Assembly: GCA_026421205.1 (NCBI GenBank)
Contig: JAPKBM010000005.1
Location: forward strand, 1-64,000
Source: Planctomycetota bacterium
GTDB taxonomy: Bacteria > Planctomycetota > UBA1135
Reading direction: 5' to 3'
DNA length: 64,000 bases
Position 1 is the stretch's first letter. Each line of letters starts with the position of its first letter. Below the pieces are notes generated by a model. That model was not told the origin of the DNA. It saw nothing but the letters and a program-made list of their open reading frames with translations, and did not search any database. This document shows positions 34,701-43,462 of this stretch, piece by piece. The position numbers and the translations under genes are program-made.

Positions 34701-35557
34701 GCAAAAAGAAGAAGGCGGAAGAACTTGTTCGCTATCACTTAGACCGCATTGAGGACAAGGAGGCTTGGAAGACGAAAATGGCTTCCCGTCTCTCTCGTGG
34801 AGATGAGCTTCCTAATGGTGTTCTTGAAATGGTTAAAATTCACATTGCAACCAAGCGCAACCTTTCCATCGGAGACAAGATGGCAGGTCGTCACGGGAAC
34901 AAGGGGGTAATTTCCACAATTCTCCCAGAGGCTGATATGCCTTATCTCGAAGACGGAACTCCCGTTGACATTGTCTTGAACCCTTTGGGTGTGCCAAGTC
35001 GTATGAATGTCGGGCAAATTCTTGAGACTCACCTCGGCTGGGCTGCTGCAAAGTCCGGTTTCCGTGCTTACACGGGGGCATTTGATGGGGCAACCGAAGC
35101 TGATATTGAGGCTGCTTTGGAAGAGGCTGGTCTCAACACATCAGGAACCTCTACGGTCCTTGATGGGCGGACAGGCTCTGCCTTTGAGCAACAGGTTTGC
35201 GTGGGCTACATGTACATGCTGAAATTGCACCATTTGGTTGACGAGAAGGTACATGCTCGCTCGACAGGGCCTTACAGCCTGATTACGCAACAACCTTTGG
35301 GGGGTAAAGCCCGCTTTGGTGGTCAGCGTCTTGGAGAAATGGAAGTGTGGGCCTTGGAGGCTTACGGAGCGGCGTACTTGCTCCAAGAACTTCTCACGGT
35401 GAAATCGGATGATGTCGATGGCCGTACAAAGATCTACGAATCCATGGTGAAGGGAAGAAACATCCTAGAGTCAGGAACACCGGTGAGTTTTGAGGTTCTC
35501 ATGAATGAAATTCGTGGGCTTGGTCTCAATATCCAGTTGAACGATAAAAAAAACTAA
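31787..35557 (+). CDS. rpoB: RNA polymerase beta subunit
   Basis: Catalytic-core subunit of RNA polymerase. The 1256 residues run from ATG 31787 (MTPSTSSTANSEIRDFRSFQ). An in-frame GTG at 31742 would start inside the hairpin region and is rejected. The rifampicin pocket (about residues 468-495) reads LSQVVDQTNPLSQLAHERRLSA in sense: positions matching E. coli Asp516, His526 and Ser531 are conserved, while Phe514 and Met515 are both Val. The NTP/active-site segments (GYNYEDAIIVSQRL, MAGRHGNKGVIS) are intact. It is somewhat shorter than the E. coli protein, consistent with absence of some lineage-specific inserts. Confidence 0.98.
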   Translation: MTPSTSSTANSEIRDFRSFQFKDASVLPGLSDLQTVSYTDFLQVGIPANRRKLQGLEALFQSSFPIESHDKSMALEYGGYTLGRPRYTPDECRQLRYSYAYPLKVKMGFKRGDDLLEEDIYLGEIPVMLGGGEFVVNGSERVLVTQLHRSPGIDFAVDVHTGDKKLHSFRVIPERGSWVEMLVSGKGTLQVRIDQQGKFSALTFLRAMHPDWGTDDELLNLLYPVEKMGRGKHSKAKYASVLAGRCSIGQVRDNRTGEIWVEAGKVISDEAAERIAVSDMKTVAVLSTDPKHKAEFPWMDDTLILDSMKEDTASSHEEALAAIYAKLRPGNPIQLEKARELVNDRFFDEKRYSLGRVGRFRISRKFKRPSEADKGPTTLMPEDVLDAVRYLLSLRANHGEVDDIDHLGNRRVRTFGELATDEFRKGLLKVSRAAVDRMSQQSDSETLTPRSLVNAKAFSTAVDQFFARGELSQVVDQTNPLSQLAHERRLSALGPGGLNRKRAGFQERDVHISHYGRLCPIETPEGANIGLISSLSLYAVVDNYGFLTTPYRIVKKGKVLDEIAYLRADEEYDCVFAPADADIKKNKFVPDESGHVMCRHHGEFTLKHMDEIHYLDIDPAQILGISASLIPFLEHDDANRALMGSNMQRQAVPLLRTEPPLVGTGMEVPVAMNSGWIVRARRAGTVEKVDAFSVKLSGDAEPYALRKFQGTNEHTYLNQKPIVKVGQKLKKGDVIADGPAMKNGELSIGKNLLVAFMSWEGYNYEDAIIVSQRLVKEDVFTSVHIHHFEAEIRETTLGKEEFTRDIPNAGERALRNLDDSGIVRIGTRVGPNDILVGKVAPKSKTELTPEERLLHAIFGRAGEDVKNVSLKLSAGVRGVVISAERYSRKINMTPAERREAHEKIRDIESEYDAVLRVELQGCIEDLEDYLSTSLTFPGTKKGLKVDETTLFGDLMEVRECLAVFSHGLDHASKKKKAEELVRYHLDRIEDKEAWKTKMASRLSRGDELPNGVLEMVKIHIATKRNLSIGDKMAGRHGNKGVISTILPEADMPYLEDGTPVDIVLNPLGVPSRMNVGQILETHLGWAAAKSGFRAYTGAFDGATEADIEAALEEAGLNTSGTSTVLDGRTGSAFEQQVCVGYMYMLKLHHLVDEKVHARSTGPYSLITQQPLGGKARFGGQRLGEMEVWALEAYGAAYLLQELLTVKSDDVDGRTKIYESMVKGRNILESGTPVSFEVLMNEIRGLGLNIQLNDKKN

Positions 35558-35566
35558 GGAGAAGGA

Positions 35567-38500
35567 ATGATGACTGAAATTACAAAAAATGTCGTAACGG
35601 AAGAAACCACAGTTCCACCTGCCCCTCCAGCTCCTTCAGTTGGAATGGATCGGAGTGATGCATTGGTCGTTTCCATCTGTTTGGCTTCTCCAGAAGACTT
35701 TAGTTCAGCTTCTTATGGTGAGGTGAAAAAGCCGGAAACAATCAATTACCGTACTTTTCGTCCAGAGAAAGACGGTCTGTTCTGTGAGAGGATTTTTGGT
35801 CCAGAAAGAGATTACGAGTGTCACTGTGGAAAGTACCGTGGGCAAAAGCACATGGGCATTGTTTGTGACAAGTGTGGCGTGATGGTCACGACAAGCCGCG
35901 AACGGCGAAAGCGCATGGGCCATATCACTCTTGCTGCTCCGGTGGCACATATTTGGTTTTTCTCCGTCACGCCAAGTCGCATGGGCAACTTGCTTGGTAT
36001 GAAGAAGACAGAGTTAGAGCGCGTAATCTATTTTCAAGACTATGTCGTCATTGAACCAGGTGAGTCTGAGTATAAGAAGTGCCAACTGCTTACGGAGGAC
36101 GAGTACCGTCGCGCACGTGCGCAGTTTGGATCTTCGTTTACGGCCTCCATGGGCGCCGAAGCCATTAAGGGGTTGCTTGCCTCGCTGAATCTCGAGTCTT
36201 TGTCTCGCGAACTTCGTGAAGATCTTAAAAATTCTAAGTCGAAGCAGAAGCAGGCCGACATGATTAAGAGGCTTCGCACCATCGAGATGTTGAGGGACTC
36301 TGAGAATGACCCAACCTGGATGATTCTTGATGTGGTTCCTGTTATTCCACCGGAATTGCGGCCTCTTGTTCGTTTGGATTCGGGAAACTTTGCAAGCTCG
36401 GACTTGAATGACCTCTATCGTCGCCTCATTAATCGGAATAATCGCTTAAAGCGTTTGATTGAACTCAAAGCGCCGGAAGTTATTATTCGGAATGAGAAGC
36501 GCATGCTTCAGCAGTCGGTGGATGCCTTGTTTGACAATGGTCGTTGTAAGCGTCAGGTGATGAGCACTTCAAACCAGGCCCTGAAATCATTGACGGACAT
36601 GATTAAGGGTAAGCAGGGGCGTTTCCGCCTCAACTTGCTCGGCAAGCGAGTTGATTACTCCGCACGTTCCGTCATTGTTGTAGGCCCGGAACTTCAATTG
36701 CACCAGTGTGGCCTCCCCAAGGTAATTGCGTTGGAGTTGTTTCAACCCTTTATCATTCGTCGCTTAAAAGAATTGCGCTTGGCCGAAACTATCAAGGCAG
36801 CGAAGAAAATGCTTGAGCGTCGGGAAGATGCGGTATGGGATATTTTGGAAGAGGTTATTCAGAACCATCCCGTATTGTTAAACCGTGCCCCAACGCTTCA
36901 CCGCATGGGTATGCAAGCCTTTGAGCCAGTTCTGATTGAGGGCAATGCCATTCAGATTCACCCTCTTGTTTGTCAGGGTTATAACGCTGACTTCGATGGT
37001 GACCAAATGGCCGTTCACCTTCCCCTTTCTTATGAAGCACAGGTGGAAGCATCAACGCTCATGTTGGCGACGAACAATGTGTTCAGTCCGCAGAGTGGAA
37101 ACCCTATCATTTCGCCGCACCAGGATATTATTCTTGGCCTTTACTACATTACGGCGGACCGGGCAAAAAGTCGGAATGAATGGACAGAAGGGAATGGTGC
37201 GCAGGGTACCTATAGCACCTTGGATGACGTCCTTTTGGCCTATGCACATGGGCACTTAGAAACCCACTCTTCTATCCTGGTTTTGTTTCCGAAGGATTCT
37301 GTCTTGGCAGAGTCACGTGGGAATACCTTCCGTGCGTTAACGGAGAGCGAATTGGTTTTGACTACACCAGGTCGTGTGATTGCCAATGACGCATTTCCTC
37401 CTGAGATGCCGTATTACAATTACCCCTTAGATAAAAAGTCGATTCACGGGATAATTCATGATTGCCATAATTTAAGTGGTCGCGTTGCTACGTTGATACT
37501 TCTAGACACGCTCAAAGCCTTGGGCTTCAAGAGCGCAACACGATCTGGCCTTTCCTTTGCCAAAGATGACATGCTCATTCCCAAAAAGAAATGGGCGATT
37601 ATTGCTGCAACGCAGGGGAAAGTCGACAAAGCCCAGAATGACTTTAGGGAGGGTGCGATTACAGAAACGGAACGTTACGCACAGGTTCTTGACCTTTGGA
37701 CAGAGGCGCGAGATGCAGTCTCCGATGAACTTCTTGACGAATTAAAAGCAGAGGTAAGAGATGGTCGCCCGTACTTGAATCCCGTCTACGTCATGGCTCA
37801 CTCCGGTGCTCGTGGTGGGGTGGATCAAATTCGCCAATTGTCTGGAATGCGAGGTTTGATGGCAAAGCCAAGTGGCGAAATCATTGAAACACCTATCCGT
37901 GCAAACTTCCGAGAAGGCCTACGCGTTTTGGAGTATTTCTCTTCAACCCACGGTGCTCGAAAAGGCTTGGCGGATACGGCGCTCAAAACGGCAGACTCCG
38001 GTTACCTGACAAGAAAGTTAGCCGATGTGGCTCAAAACGTGGTTGTCAACTTGGATGACTGTGAGACTACAAAGGGTTTGAAGAAAGAGGCTGTTTATAA
38101 GGGTGAAAAACTCGTCGTCACGCTCAGTGAAGTGGTTCGGGGCAGAGTTGCCCGGGATACCATCCGAGATCGCATTACAGATGAGTTGATTGTCGAGGAT
38201 GGTCAAATCATTTCTCCAACCATTGCCCGCACCATCGAAGAGATGAATATCACAAGTATCCGGGTGCGTAGCCCGCTTACCTGTGAAGCCGGCCAAGGTA
38301 TTTGTGCACGCTGTTACGGCGAGGATTTGGCGCGTGGCGCTATGGTTGAGCAAGGGCTTGCGGCTGGAATCATTGCCGCGCAGTCCATTGGTGAGCCAGG
38401 GACACAGCTGACGATGCGTACTTTCCACATCGGGGGTACGGCAAGTCGGTCGGTGGAAGTGTCCGATATTAAGGCCCGACGGGGCGGGACGGTGGAGTAT

Positions 38501-39832
38501 TCAAACCTGGTTACGGTAATCAGGCCTTCTGGAGAGTGCATCGCTCTTTCTCGAACTGGATGTGTCATTGTTCGTGATGCAAAAGGCAGGGAATTGGACC
38601 GTTATGACGTCAGTGTCGGTGGTCGTGTTCACGTGAAGGACGGCGGCAAAGTGAAAAAAGGCGCTAAAGTTTGTGATTGGGACCCACACTTTCTCCCCAT
38701 TCTTGCAGAGCATGATGGAACCGTCCACTTCGAAGACGTGGTGGAAGGGCAGACTATGCGCGTGGAAGAGGATGAGAAAACAGGCGTGAAGCGCGTCAAA
38801 ATTGTGGAGTCTCGGGGAGCTCTTCACCCCCAGGTGCTCATCATGGGCGACGAAGGTGAAGTTTTTCATTATGCAACGTTGCCGGAGAATGCCTACGTCG
38901 ACGTCAAAGAGGGACAAAAAGTGGAGTCGGGTGCTTTGCTTGCCAAGTCACCGCGCACCGCTTCCGGTACCGCAGATATTACAGGTGGTTTGCCACGGGT
39001 TACCGAGCTCTTTGAAGCACGGATGCCCAAAGAACCAGCCGTGATGTCAGAAATTGAGGGGATTGTTGAATTGGGCGACAAGCGTCGCGGAAAACGAATC
39101 ATCATTGTTCGAAACTCTGAAACGGGGGAAGAGCGAGAGCATCCGGTTCCATTGACCAAGCACCTTCGCGTTCATACCGGCGACCCCATTCAAATGGGTC
39201 AGCCTTTAGTGGATGGTCCTTTGCCGCCCCACGAAATCCTTTCCATTAAGGGGGAGGAGGCCGTGCAGACTTACCTCGTGGAGCAGATCCAGGCGGTTTA
39301 TCGTGCGCAGGGTGTGGTCATCAATGACAAGCACATCGAGATTATTGTTTCTCAGATGATGCGTAAAGTTCAAGTCACCAACCCCGGTGACTCGGAATGG
39401 CTCCCCAATTCCTTGGTGGATCGCCACATTTTCCGTACCCGAAGAGAAGAAATTGCAGATTCAGGTAAAACCCCGCCGTCGGCCAAACCCCTTTTAATGG
39501 GAATTACGAAGGCTTCGGTTCAATCTGAGTCGTTTATCTCGGCAGCATCTTTCCAGGAGACGACAAAGGTTTTGACCGAAGCGGCTCTCAAGGGGAAGGA
39601 AGATACTCTTCAGGGACTTAAGGAAAATGTCATTCTGGGCAATCTGATTCCTGCGGGAACAGGTTTCCGCGATTTCTTGCGGACCAGTGTTCAGAAGAAT
39701 ATTGACTTCTCCCAGTTTGAAGATGCTTTTGCCACCGCAGAGGGATCTACGGACGTGGCCCCTGAAATCCCTTCTGCACCCCCCGTAGAATCCGCTCCTG
39801 AGGCCCCCTCACCGGTGGAGGAGGAAGAGTAA
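35567..39832 (+). CDS. rpoC: RNA polymerase beta-prime subunit
   Basis: Carries the Mg-binding active site NADFDGDQM (residues 473-481). The N-terminal zinc ribbon is CHCGKYRG...CDKC; the second zinc site uses Cys in [10 protein letters not shown] plus [11 protein letters not shown]. The 1421-residue length is close to E. coli (1407). The first 25 residues are a Pro/Thr-rich extension and the last 25 a Pro/Glu-rich tail (ending SPVEEEE), neither part of the conserved fold. GGAGAAGGA precedes the tandem ATG ATG. The rpsL promoter begins 2 nt after the stop, with no terminator visible. Confidence 0.98.
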   Translation: MMTEITKNVVTEETTVPPAPPAPSVGMDRSDALVVSICLASPEDFSSASYGEVKKPETINYRTFRPEKDGLFCERIFGPERDYECHCGKYRGQKHMGIVCDKCGVMVTTSRERRKRMGHITLAAPVAHIWFFSVTPSRMGNLLGMKKTELERVIYFQDYVVIEPGESEYKKCQLLTEDEYRRARAQFGSSFTASMGAEAIKGLLASLNLESLSRELREDLKNSKSKQKQADMIKRLRTIEMLRDSENDPTWMILDVVPVIPPELRPLVRLDSGNFASSDLNDLYRRLINRNNRLKRLIELKAPEVIIRNEKRMLQQSVDALFDNGRCKRQVMSTSNQALKSLTDMIKGKQGRFRLNLLGKRVDYSARSVIVVGPELQLHQCGLPKVIALELFQPFIIRRLKELRLAETIKAAKKMLERREDAVWDILEEVIQNHPVLLNRAPTLHRMGMQAFEPVLIEGNAIQIHPLVCQGYNADFDGDQMAVHLPLSYEAQVEASTLMLATNNVFSPQSGNPIISPHQDIILGLYYITADRAKSRNEWTEGNGAQGTYSTLDDVLLAYAHGHLETHSSILVLFPKDSVLAESRGNTFRALTESELVLTTPGRVIANDAFPPEMPYYNYPLDKKSIHGIIHDCHNLSGRVATLILLDTLKALGFKSATRSGLSFAKDDMLIPKKKWAIIAATQGKVDKAQNDFREGAITETERYAQVLDLWTEARDAVSDELLDELKAEVRDGRPYLNPVYVMAHSGARGGVDQIRQLSGMRGLMAKPSGEIIETPIRANFREGLRVLEYFSSTHGARKGLADTALKTADSGYLTRKLADVAQNVVVNLDDCETTKGLKKEAVYKGEKLVVTLSEVVRGRVARDTIRDRITDELIVEDGQIISPTIARTIEEMNITSIRVRSPLTCEAGQGICARCYGEDLARGAMVEQGLAAGIIAAQSIGEPGTQLTMRTFHIGGTASRSVEVSDIKARRGGTVEYSNLVTVIRPSGECIALSRTGCVIVRDAKGRELDRYDVSVGGRVHVKDGGKVKKGAKVCDWDPHFLPILAEHDGTVHFEDVVEGQTMRVEEDEKTGVKRVKIVESRGALHPQVLIMGDEGEVFHYATLPENAYVDVKEGQKVESGALLAKSPRTASGTADITGGLPRVTELFEARMPKEPAVMSEIEGIVELGDKRRGKRIIIVRNSETGEEREHPVPLTKHLRVHTGDPIQMGQPLVDGPLPPHEILSIKGEEAVQTYLVEQIQAVYRAQGVVINDKHIEIIVSQMMRKVQVTNPGDSEWLPNSLVDRHIFRTRREEIADSGKTPPSAKPLLMGITKASVQSESFISAASFQETTKVLTEAALKGKEDTLQGLKENVILGNLIPAGTGFRDFLRTSVQKNIDFSQFEDAFATAEGSTDVAPEIPSAPPVESAPEAPSPVEEEE

Positions 39833-39834
39833 TC

Positions 39835-39871
39835 TTGACCTCCTCCCCGAAATCGTTAAACTGTTACGCCC
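39835..39871 (+). promoter_or_regulatory. Promoter of rpsL-rpsG
   Basis: TTGACC (39835-39840), 16-nt spacer, TAAACT (39857-39862), 5 nt, GCCC (39868-39871). The -35 to GCCC layout is identical to the tRNA-tuf promoter, and the -10 region (TAAACTGTT) is the same 9-mer. Confidence 0.8.
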
Positions 39872-39906
39872 TTTCTTCTGGAAAACCCGGAATGTAAGCC
39901 TGCATC

Positions 39907-40275
39907 ATGCCAACCATTAATCAACTCGTTCGCCACGGTCGAAAGCCCGTGCGGAAGAAGTCAAAGAGTCCTGTATTAGACAAATGCCCTCATAAGAGGG
40001 GCGTTTGCACTCAGGTAAAGACCATGACCCCAAAGAAGCCGAACTCGGCTCTTCGGAAGGTCGCTCGTGTTCGCTTGTCTAATGGCAAGGAGATCACGGC
40101 ATATATCGGTGGTGAAGGCCATAACCTTCAGGAACACTCCATTGTTCTTGTGCGCGGTGGCCGAGTTCGGGATTTACCGGGTGTTCGCTATCACGTAGTT
40201 CGTGGAACCTTGGACTGTGCAGGTGTGGATGATCGGAAGCAGGGTCGCTCTAAATACGGAGCCCGGAAAAGCTAA
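39907..40275 (+). CDS. rpsL: 30S ribosomal protein S12
   Basis: Decoding-centre protein that monitors codon-anticodon pairing. The 122 residues match the family. Lys43 in [11 protein letters not shown] is kept. The second streptomycin-determining position, Lys88 in nearly all bacteria, is Arg here ([13 protein letters not shown], codon CGG at 40168-40170). Asp89, the usual methylthiolation site, is conserved. K88R is a known streptomycin-resistance substitution, so native resistance or reduced sensitivity is predicted. It has its own promoter 70 nt upstream and is followed 2 nt later by rpsG. Confidence 0.98.
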   Translation: MPTINQLVRHGRKPVRKKSKSPVLDKCPHKRGVCTQVKTMTPKKPNSALRKVARVRLSNGKEITAYIGGEGHNLQEHSIVLVRGGRVRDLPGVRYHVVRGTLDCAGVDDRKQGRSKYGARKS

Positions 40276-40277
40276 TT

Positions 40278-40751
40278 ATGCCTCGTAGTTTTCGCTCAAC
40301 ACAGAAATACCAGAAGCCTGACCCAAAGTTCGGTTCTCTTCTGGCTACCAAGTTCATCAATCAGATTATGTCGGATGGCAAAAAATCGGTGGCGATGGAC
40401 ATCTTCTACGAAGCCTGCGAGATGGCCTCAAAGAAATTGGAAGAAGTCACTCCAGAAGAAGTTTTCTCTCAGGCGTGTGCCAATGTTCGCCCATCGGTAG
40501 AAGTCCGCTCAAAGCGAGTTGGTGGCTCCAATTACCAGGTGCCTCGGGAGGTTTCTCCAAAACGTGCGCAAACCTTGGCCATCCGTTGGATCGTAGGGAA
40601 TGCGCGTAAGAAGAAGGGCATGCCAATGGCCAAGCGCCTTGCCAGTGAATTCACAGATGCTTGTAAAAATACGGGTGCTTCCGTTCAATGGAAAGAGAAT
40701 GTCCATCGCATGGCCGACGCCAACAAAGCGTATAGTCACTTCGCCTGGTAG
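40278..40751 (+). CDS. rpsG: 30S ribosomal protein S7
   Basis: Primary binder of the 16S rRNA 3' major domain that nucleates the small-subunit head. The 157 residues are of standard length and include PDPKFGSLLATKFINQIMSDGKKS, NVRPSVEVRSKRVGGSNYQVP (beta-hairpin arm toward the E site) and the C-terminal NVHRMADANKAYSHFAW. It follows rpsL by 2 nt. A strong terminator 20 nt downstream ends this unit, so unlike the classical str operon, fusA is not simply co-transcribed from the rpsL promoter. Confidence 0.98.
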   Translation: MPRSFRSTQKYQKPDPKFGSLLATKFINQIMSDGKKSVAMDIFYEACEMASKKLEEVTPEEVFSQACANVRPSVEVRSKRVGGSNYQVPREVSPKRAQTLAIRWIVGNARKKKGMPMAKRLASEFTDACKNTGASVQWKENVHRMADANKAYSHFAW

Positions 40752-40771
40752 ATTTCTCAGAGTTTTTCCCT

Positions 40772-40802
40772 GTGGGCGGCATTTTTGCCGCCCACTTTTT
40801 TT
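40772..40802 (+). terminator. Intrinsic terminator after rpsG
   Basis: Perfect 9-bp stem GTGGGCGGC/GCCGCCCAC with loop ATTTTT and a run of seven T. This is the clearest Rho-independent terminator in the window. Confidence 0.95.
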
Positions 40803-40807
40803 ATTCT
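40802..40807 (+). promoter_or_regulatory. Putative -10 element of the Tsr3-like gene
   Basis: TATTCT overlaps the end of the terminator T-run and lies 6 nt before the ATG at 40814; no Shine-Dalgarno. A leaderless start is inferred. Confidence 0.4.
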
Positions 40808-40813
40808 AGGCCT

Positions 40814-41275
40814 ATGGAATTAGAAATCATTCTCCTTCGGCTGAATAAGGAGTCGCCAAAGCGTTGCTCATTGACGCCTTTGCGGGGAAAGTCGGAATAC
40901 CCGATTCAATGGATTCATTGCTCTCCTGGGGATCTTGTTGAGGTGGGTGAAGTCACCCTGCTGCACCCCGACGGTGATCGATTGACTCCAGCCGATGCAT
41001 GCCGTCCACTCTTGCTTGTGGATTCTTCATGGCGGGATTTGCCCAAAGTCCTTTCGGGTGTACGAGGTACATTGCATCGGCGTCGGCTACCCGTTGAAAT
41101 GCAGACGGCTTACCCGCGAAAATCAAAGACTTTTAAGGATCCGGATGCTGGCCTTGCCAGTATTGAAGCACTTCACGCGGCCTGTGCCTTCTTGGGTCGA
41201 CGTTGGGATGACCTCTTGCATGGATACCACTGGAAAGAGGATTACTTGAGGCTAAACCAAGGCCTCTTCCCGTAG
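40814..41275 (+). CDS. Tsr3/DTW-superfamily protein, putative rRNA aminocarboxypropyltransferase
   Basis: The 153 residues follow the layout of Tsr3 (DUF367), the archaeal/eukaryotic enzyme that adds an aminocarboxypropyl group from SAM to small-subunit rRNA helix 31. KRCSLTPLRG (16-25) matches the KKCTGxKLAR start. HPDGDRLTPAD (51-61) matches the 'LSPxGxxxxSPAD' strand. VDSSW (69-73) matches DCSW, RRRLP (89-93) matches RxLP, GLASIEALHAA (113-123) matches the KLSxxEALAAA helix, and YHWKEDYLRLN (138-148) matches the FKWGxxFLxLN end. The usual AANPVNYG is replaced by QTAYPRKSK. The tRNA-modifying DTW family is the alternative. It sits alone between a terminator and fusA; SAM use and target are inferred. 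Confidence 0.6.
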   Translation: MELEIILLRLNKESPKRCSLTPLRGKSEYPIQWIHCSPGDLVEVGEVTLLHPDGDRLTPADACRPLLLVDSSWRDLPKVLSGVRGTLHRRRLPVEMQTAYPRKSKTFKDPDAGLASIEALHAACAFLGRRWDDLLHGYHWKEDYLRLNQGLFP

Positions 41276-41278
41276 AAT
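41273..41278 (+). promoter_or_regulatory. Putative -10 element of fusA
   Basis: TAGAAT overlaps the TAG stop of the Tsr3-like gene and lies 6 nt before the fusA ATG, with no Shine-Dalgarno between. This predicts a leaderless fusA transcript in addition to any read-through. Confidence 0.45.
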
Positions 41279-41284
41279 TCCTTT

Positions 41285-43348
41285 ATGGCGGTTTCATTGC
41301 TCCGGAATATTGGCATCGTGGCACACATTGATGCGGGGAAGACGACGTTAACGGAGCGTTTTCTTTTTTTGACGGGGGTGGAGCGTCGCATGGGGGAAGT
41401 TCATGATGGAGCGGCAACCATGGATTGGATGACGGAAGAGAGAGAACGAGGAATCACCATTTCCGCCGCGGCCACCACGTGTCCATGGAGAGGGCACCAG
41501 ATTCAAATCATTGATACCCCGGGCCATGTTGACTTCACCATTGAGGTTTCTCGTTCTCTTCGCGTGCTAGATGGGGTCGTAGTGGTTTTGGATGCTGTCG
41601 CAGGAGTCCAGGCGCAGACGGAAAATGTACTTCGTCAGGCGGATCTATTTGAAATTCCAAGGATTGCATTGATCAATAAAATGGACCGCCCAGGCGCAAA
41701 TTTCCAGAAGTCCATTCATTCTTTAGAGGAACGGGGGACCATTCCCGTTGTACCAGTTCAAATTCCTATGGGGGAAGGTGAGGATTTTGTCGGAGTGATT
41801 GACCTCATCAAGCTTCAATCAATCTCATGGGGCGGAGAAAATGGGGAAGTCGTGGTCACCCAATCTATTCCAGAGTCATTGCTGCGGGCCGCGGAGAAAG
41901 GCCGGGATCTCCTTTGTTCCCGTGTTGCCGAAGAGGTTTCGTCTCTCGCTGACCTTTACTTGGAAGAGGGAACGCTGAATCCTAAGCAACTCTCCGAAGG
42001 CCTACGCGTTGCGGTCCTTCAGAGGAAGCTAGTCCCTGTCTTTGCGGGAGCGGCCCTTTGTAATAAGGGAGTGCAACCCGTGTTGGATGCCCTTGTGGAC
42101 TGGATGCCCTCCCCAGAAGACCGTCCATCCGTGAAAGGAAAAAATCCGGCTACAGGGGCCCGCTTAGAACGCACACCCAAAGCTAGTGAACCTTTTTGTG
42201 CCCTTTGTTTTAAAATCTATCATGAGTCTTTTGGCGACCTAACGTACTTGCGTATTTACTCCGGCACTCTCCGAGAAGGGGAGTCCGTCGGCGTCCCTAG
42301 GCTTCAGAAAACGGAGCGTGTCGAGAGGCTATTTCGAATGCATGCGGATTCTCGCGAGGCAATTCCCTCTGCAAGTGCAGGAGAAATTGTGGCCGTGATG
42401 GGTTTTAAGCATGCGCAAACGGGGGACACGCTTTGCTCCCTGGAAGAAGAGATGCTCTTGGAGGGTTTGGATTTCCCAGACCCCGTCATTCGAATGAGCC
42501 TGGAGCCTCGTGAGCCCGCTGACCAAGATTCCTTGACGGCTGCCTTGCGTGTGGTTGCCAGAGAGGATCCTTCGCTGGTGGTGCAACTCGACGGGGATAC
42601 CGGGCAAACCGTGATTTCTGGTATGGGAGAGCTCCATTTGGAAATCCTCCTCCACCGCCTTGAACGAGACTTTTCTGTCCGACCTTTGGCGGGAAGGCCC
42701 CAGGTTTCTAGGAGGGAATTTGTAAAAACTCCACAGCGGGGGGTCGGCCGAGCAGAGAAGCGAACTCCCGATGGTGGCCAAGCCGTTTCCCTGACCTTGC
42801 AGGTCTCGCCAAGCGAGGCCCAGCTCATTCAGTGGCAACCTCATGGAATGGAGCCCATTCCTGCGGCATTACGGGTGTCTTTGCAAGAAGGCGTCGGGGC
42901 AATGGGCCTGACAGGGCCATGGGGTTATCCGCTGTCCGGTGTCACCCTCTCCGTGGCGGCTTGTGAGTGGACTCCGGGAGACAGCTCACCTTCTTTAGGC
43001 CTCCTTTTTGGCGCTTTTACGTCCGCGCTGTCCGATGCCATAAAGGGGAATACGGGTTTTTTAGAGCCCGTGATGAATCTTAGCATTCATGTGCCCAAGG
43101 AGTTTTTATCCGGAGTATTGGCTGATTTGAGCTCTCGTCAAGCGGAAGTCCTTTCTGTCAATGCACTTACAGAAGAAGTCTTTGCGCGCGCACCGATGGA
43201 TTGTCTTTTCTCCTATTCCACTGATTTAAGATCTTTATCCCAAGGGCGCGCTTCATTTCTTGCTGCCCTCGACGGATTTTCCCCGCTTTTGGGAAGTCGG
43301 GAGGCGAAGCTCCTGAAAAGATTAGGCGGTTCGCCTCTTTCTCCTTGA
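41285..43348 (+). CDS. fusA: Elongation factor G (divergent paralogue)
   Basis: Translational GTPase of 687 residues with intact G motifs: AHIDAGKTT (13-21), RERGITISAAATT, DTPGHVDF and NKMDRPGA. Domains II-V are present but unusual. Domain IV lacks the normal SGGRGQYGHV stretch (here RTPDGGQAVSLTLQV). Domain V reads MNLSIHVPKEFLSGVLADLSSRQ where most EF-Gs have VxTPEEYxGxVxGDLxxRRG, and FGYATxLRS is FSYSTDLRS. This pattern fits second-type EF-Gs (EFG2/spdEFG, some specialised for recycling) rather than the housekeeping form, even though the gene is in the str position. A second EF-G elsewhere is likely. Confidence 0.88.
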   Translation: MAVSLLRNIGIVAHIDAGKTTLTERFLFLTGVERRMGEVHDGAATMDWMTEERERGITISAAATTCPWRGHQIQIIDTPGHVDFTIEVSRSLRVLDGVVVVLDAVAGVQAQTENVLRQADLFEIPRIALINKMDRPGANFQKSIHSLEERGTIPVVPVQIPMGEGEDFVGVIDLIKLQSISWGGENGEVVVTQSIPESLLRAAEKGRDLLCSRVAEEVSSLADLYLEEGTLNPKQLSEGLRVAVLQRKLVPVFAGAALCNKGVQPVLDALVDWMPSPEDRPSVKGKNPATGARLERTPKASEPFCALCFKIYHESFGDLTYLRIYSGTLREGESVGVPRLQKTERVERLFRMHADSREAIPSASAGEIVAVMGFKHAQTGDTLCSLEEEMLLEGLDFPDPVIRMSLEPREPADQDSLTAALRVVAREDPSLVVQLDGDTGQTVISGMGELHLEILLHRLERDFSVRPLAGRPQVSRREFVKTPQRGVGRAEKRTPDGGQAVSLTLQVSPSEAQLIQWQPHGMEPIPAALRVSLQEGVGAMGLTGPWGYPLSGVTLSVAACEWTPGDSSPSLGLLFGAFTSALSDAIKGNTGFLEPVMNLSIHVPKEFLSGVLADLSSRQAEVLSVNALTEEVFARAPMDCLFSYSTDLRSLSQGRASFLAALDGFSPLLGSREAKLLKRLGGSPLSP

Positions 43349-43381
43349 CCTCTCGACGCCCTCGGCTAGAATACTTGGCCC
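43345..43381 (+). promoter_or_regulatory. Promoter of the S10-spc-alpha block
   Basis: TTGACC (43345-43350, overlapping the fusA stop), 16-nt spacer, TAGAAT (43367-43372), 5 nt, GCCC (43378-43381). Same geometry as the tRNA-tuf and rpsL promoters. Confidence 0.8.
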
Positions 43382-43392
43382 TTTTTAGGGAT

Positions 43393-43449
43393 AGCTCCGG
43401 AAAAACTTTGACCTCACCACGAAATGTGGCGGATAAGTTTTCCGGGGCT
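43393..43449 (+). promoter_or_regulatory. Leader stem-loop upstream of rpsJ
   Basis: A long imperfect helix pairs AGCTCCGGAAAAACTT (43393-43408) with AAGTTTTCCGGGGCT (43435-43449), allowing one bulge and one G-U pair. It encloses an inner hairpin CCAC/GTGG (43417-43429). It lies between the promoter and the rpsJ ATG (43463), where E. coli has the L4-controlled S10 leader. Autoregulation by an r-protein is inferred; sequence similarity to the E. coli leader is not claimed. Confidence 0.65.
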
Positions 43450-43462
43450 CAGTCACATTCTC

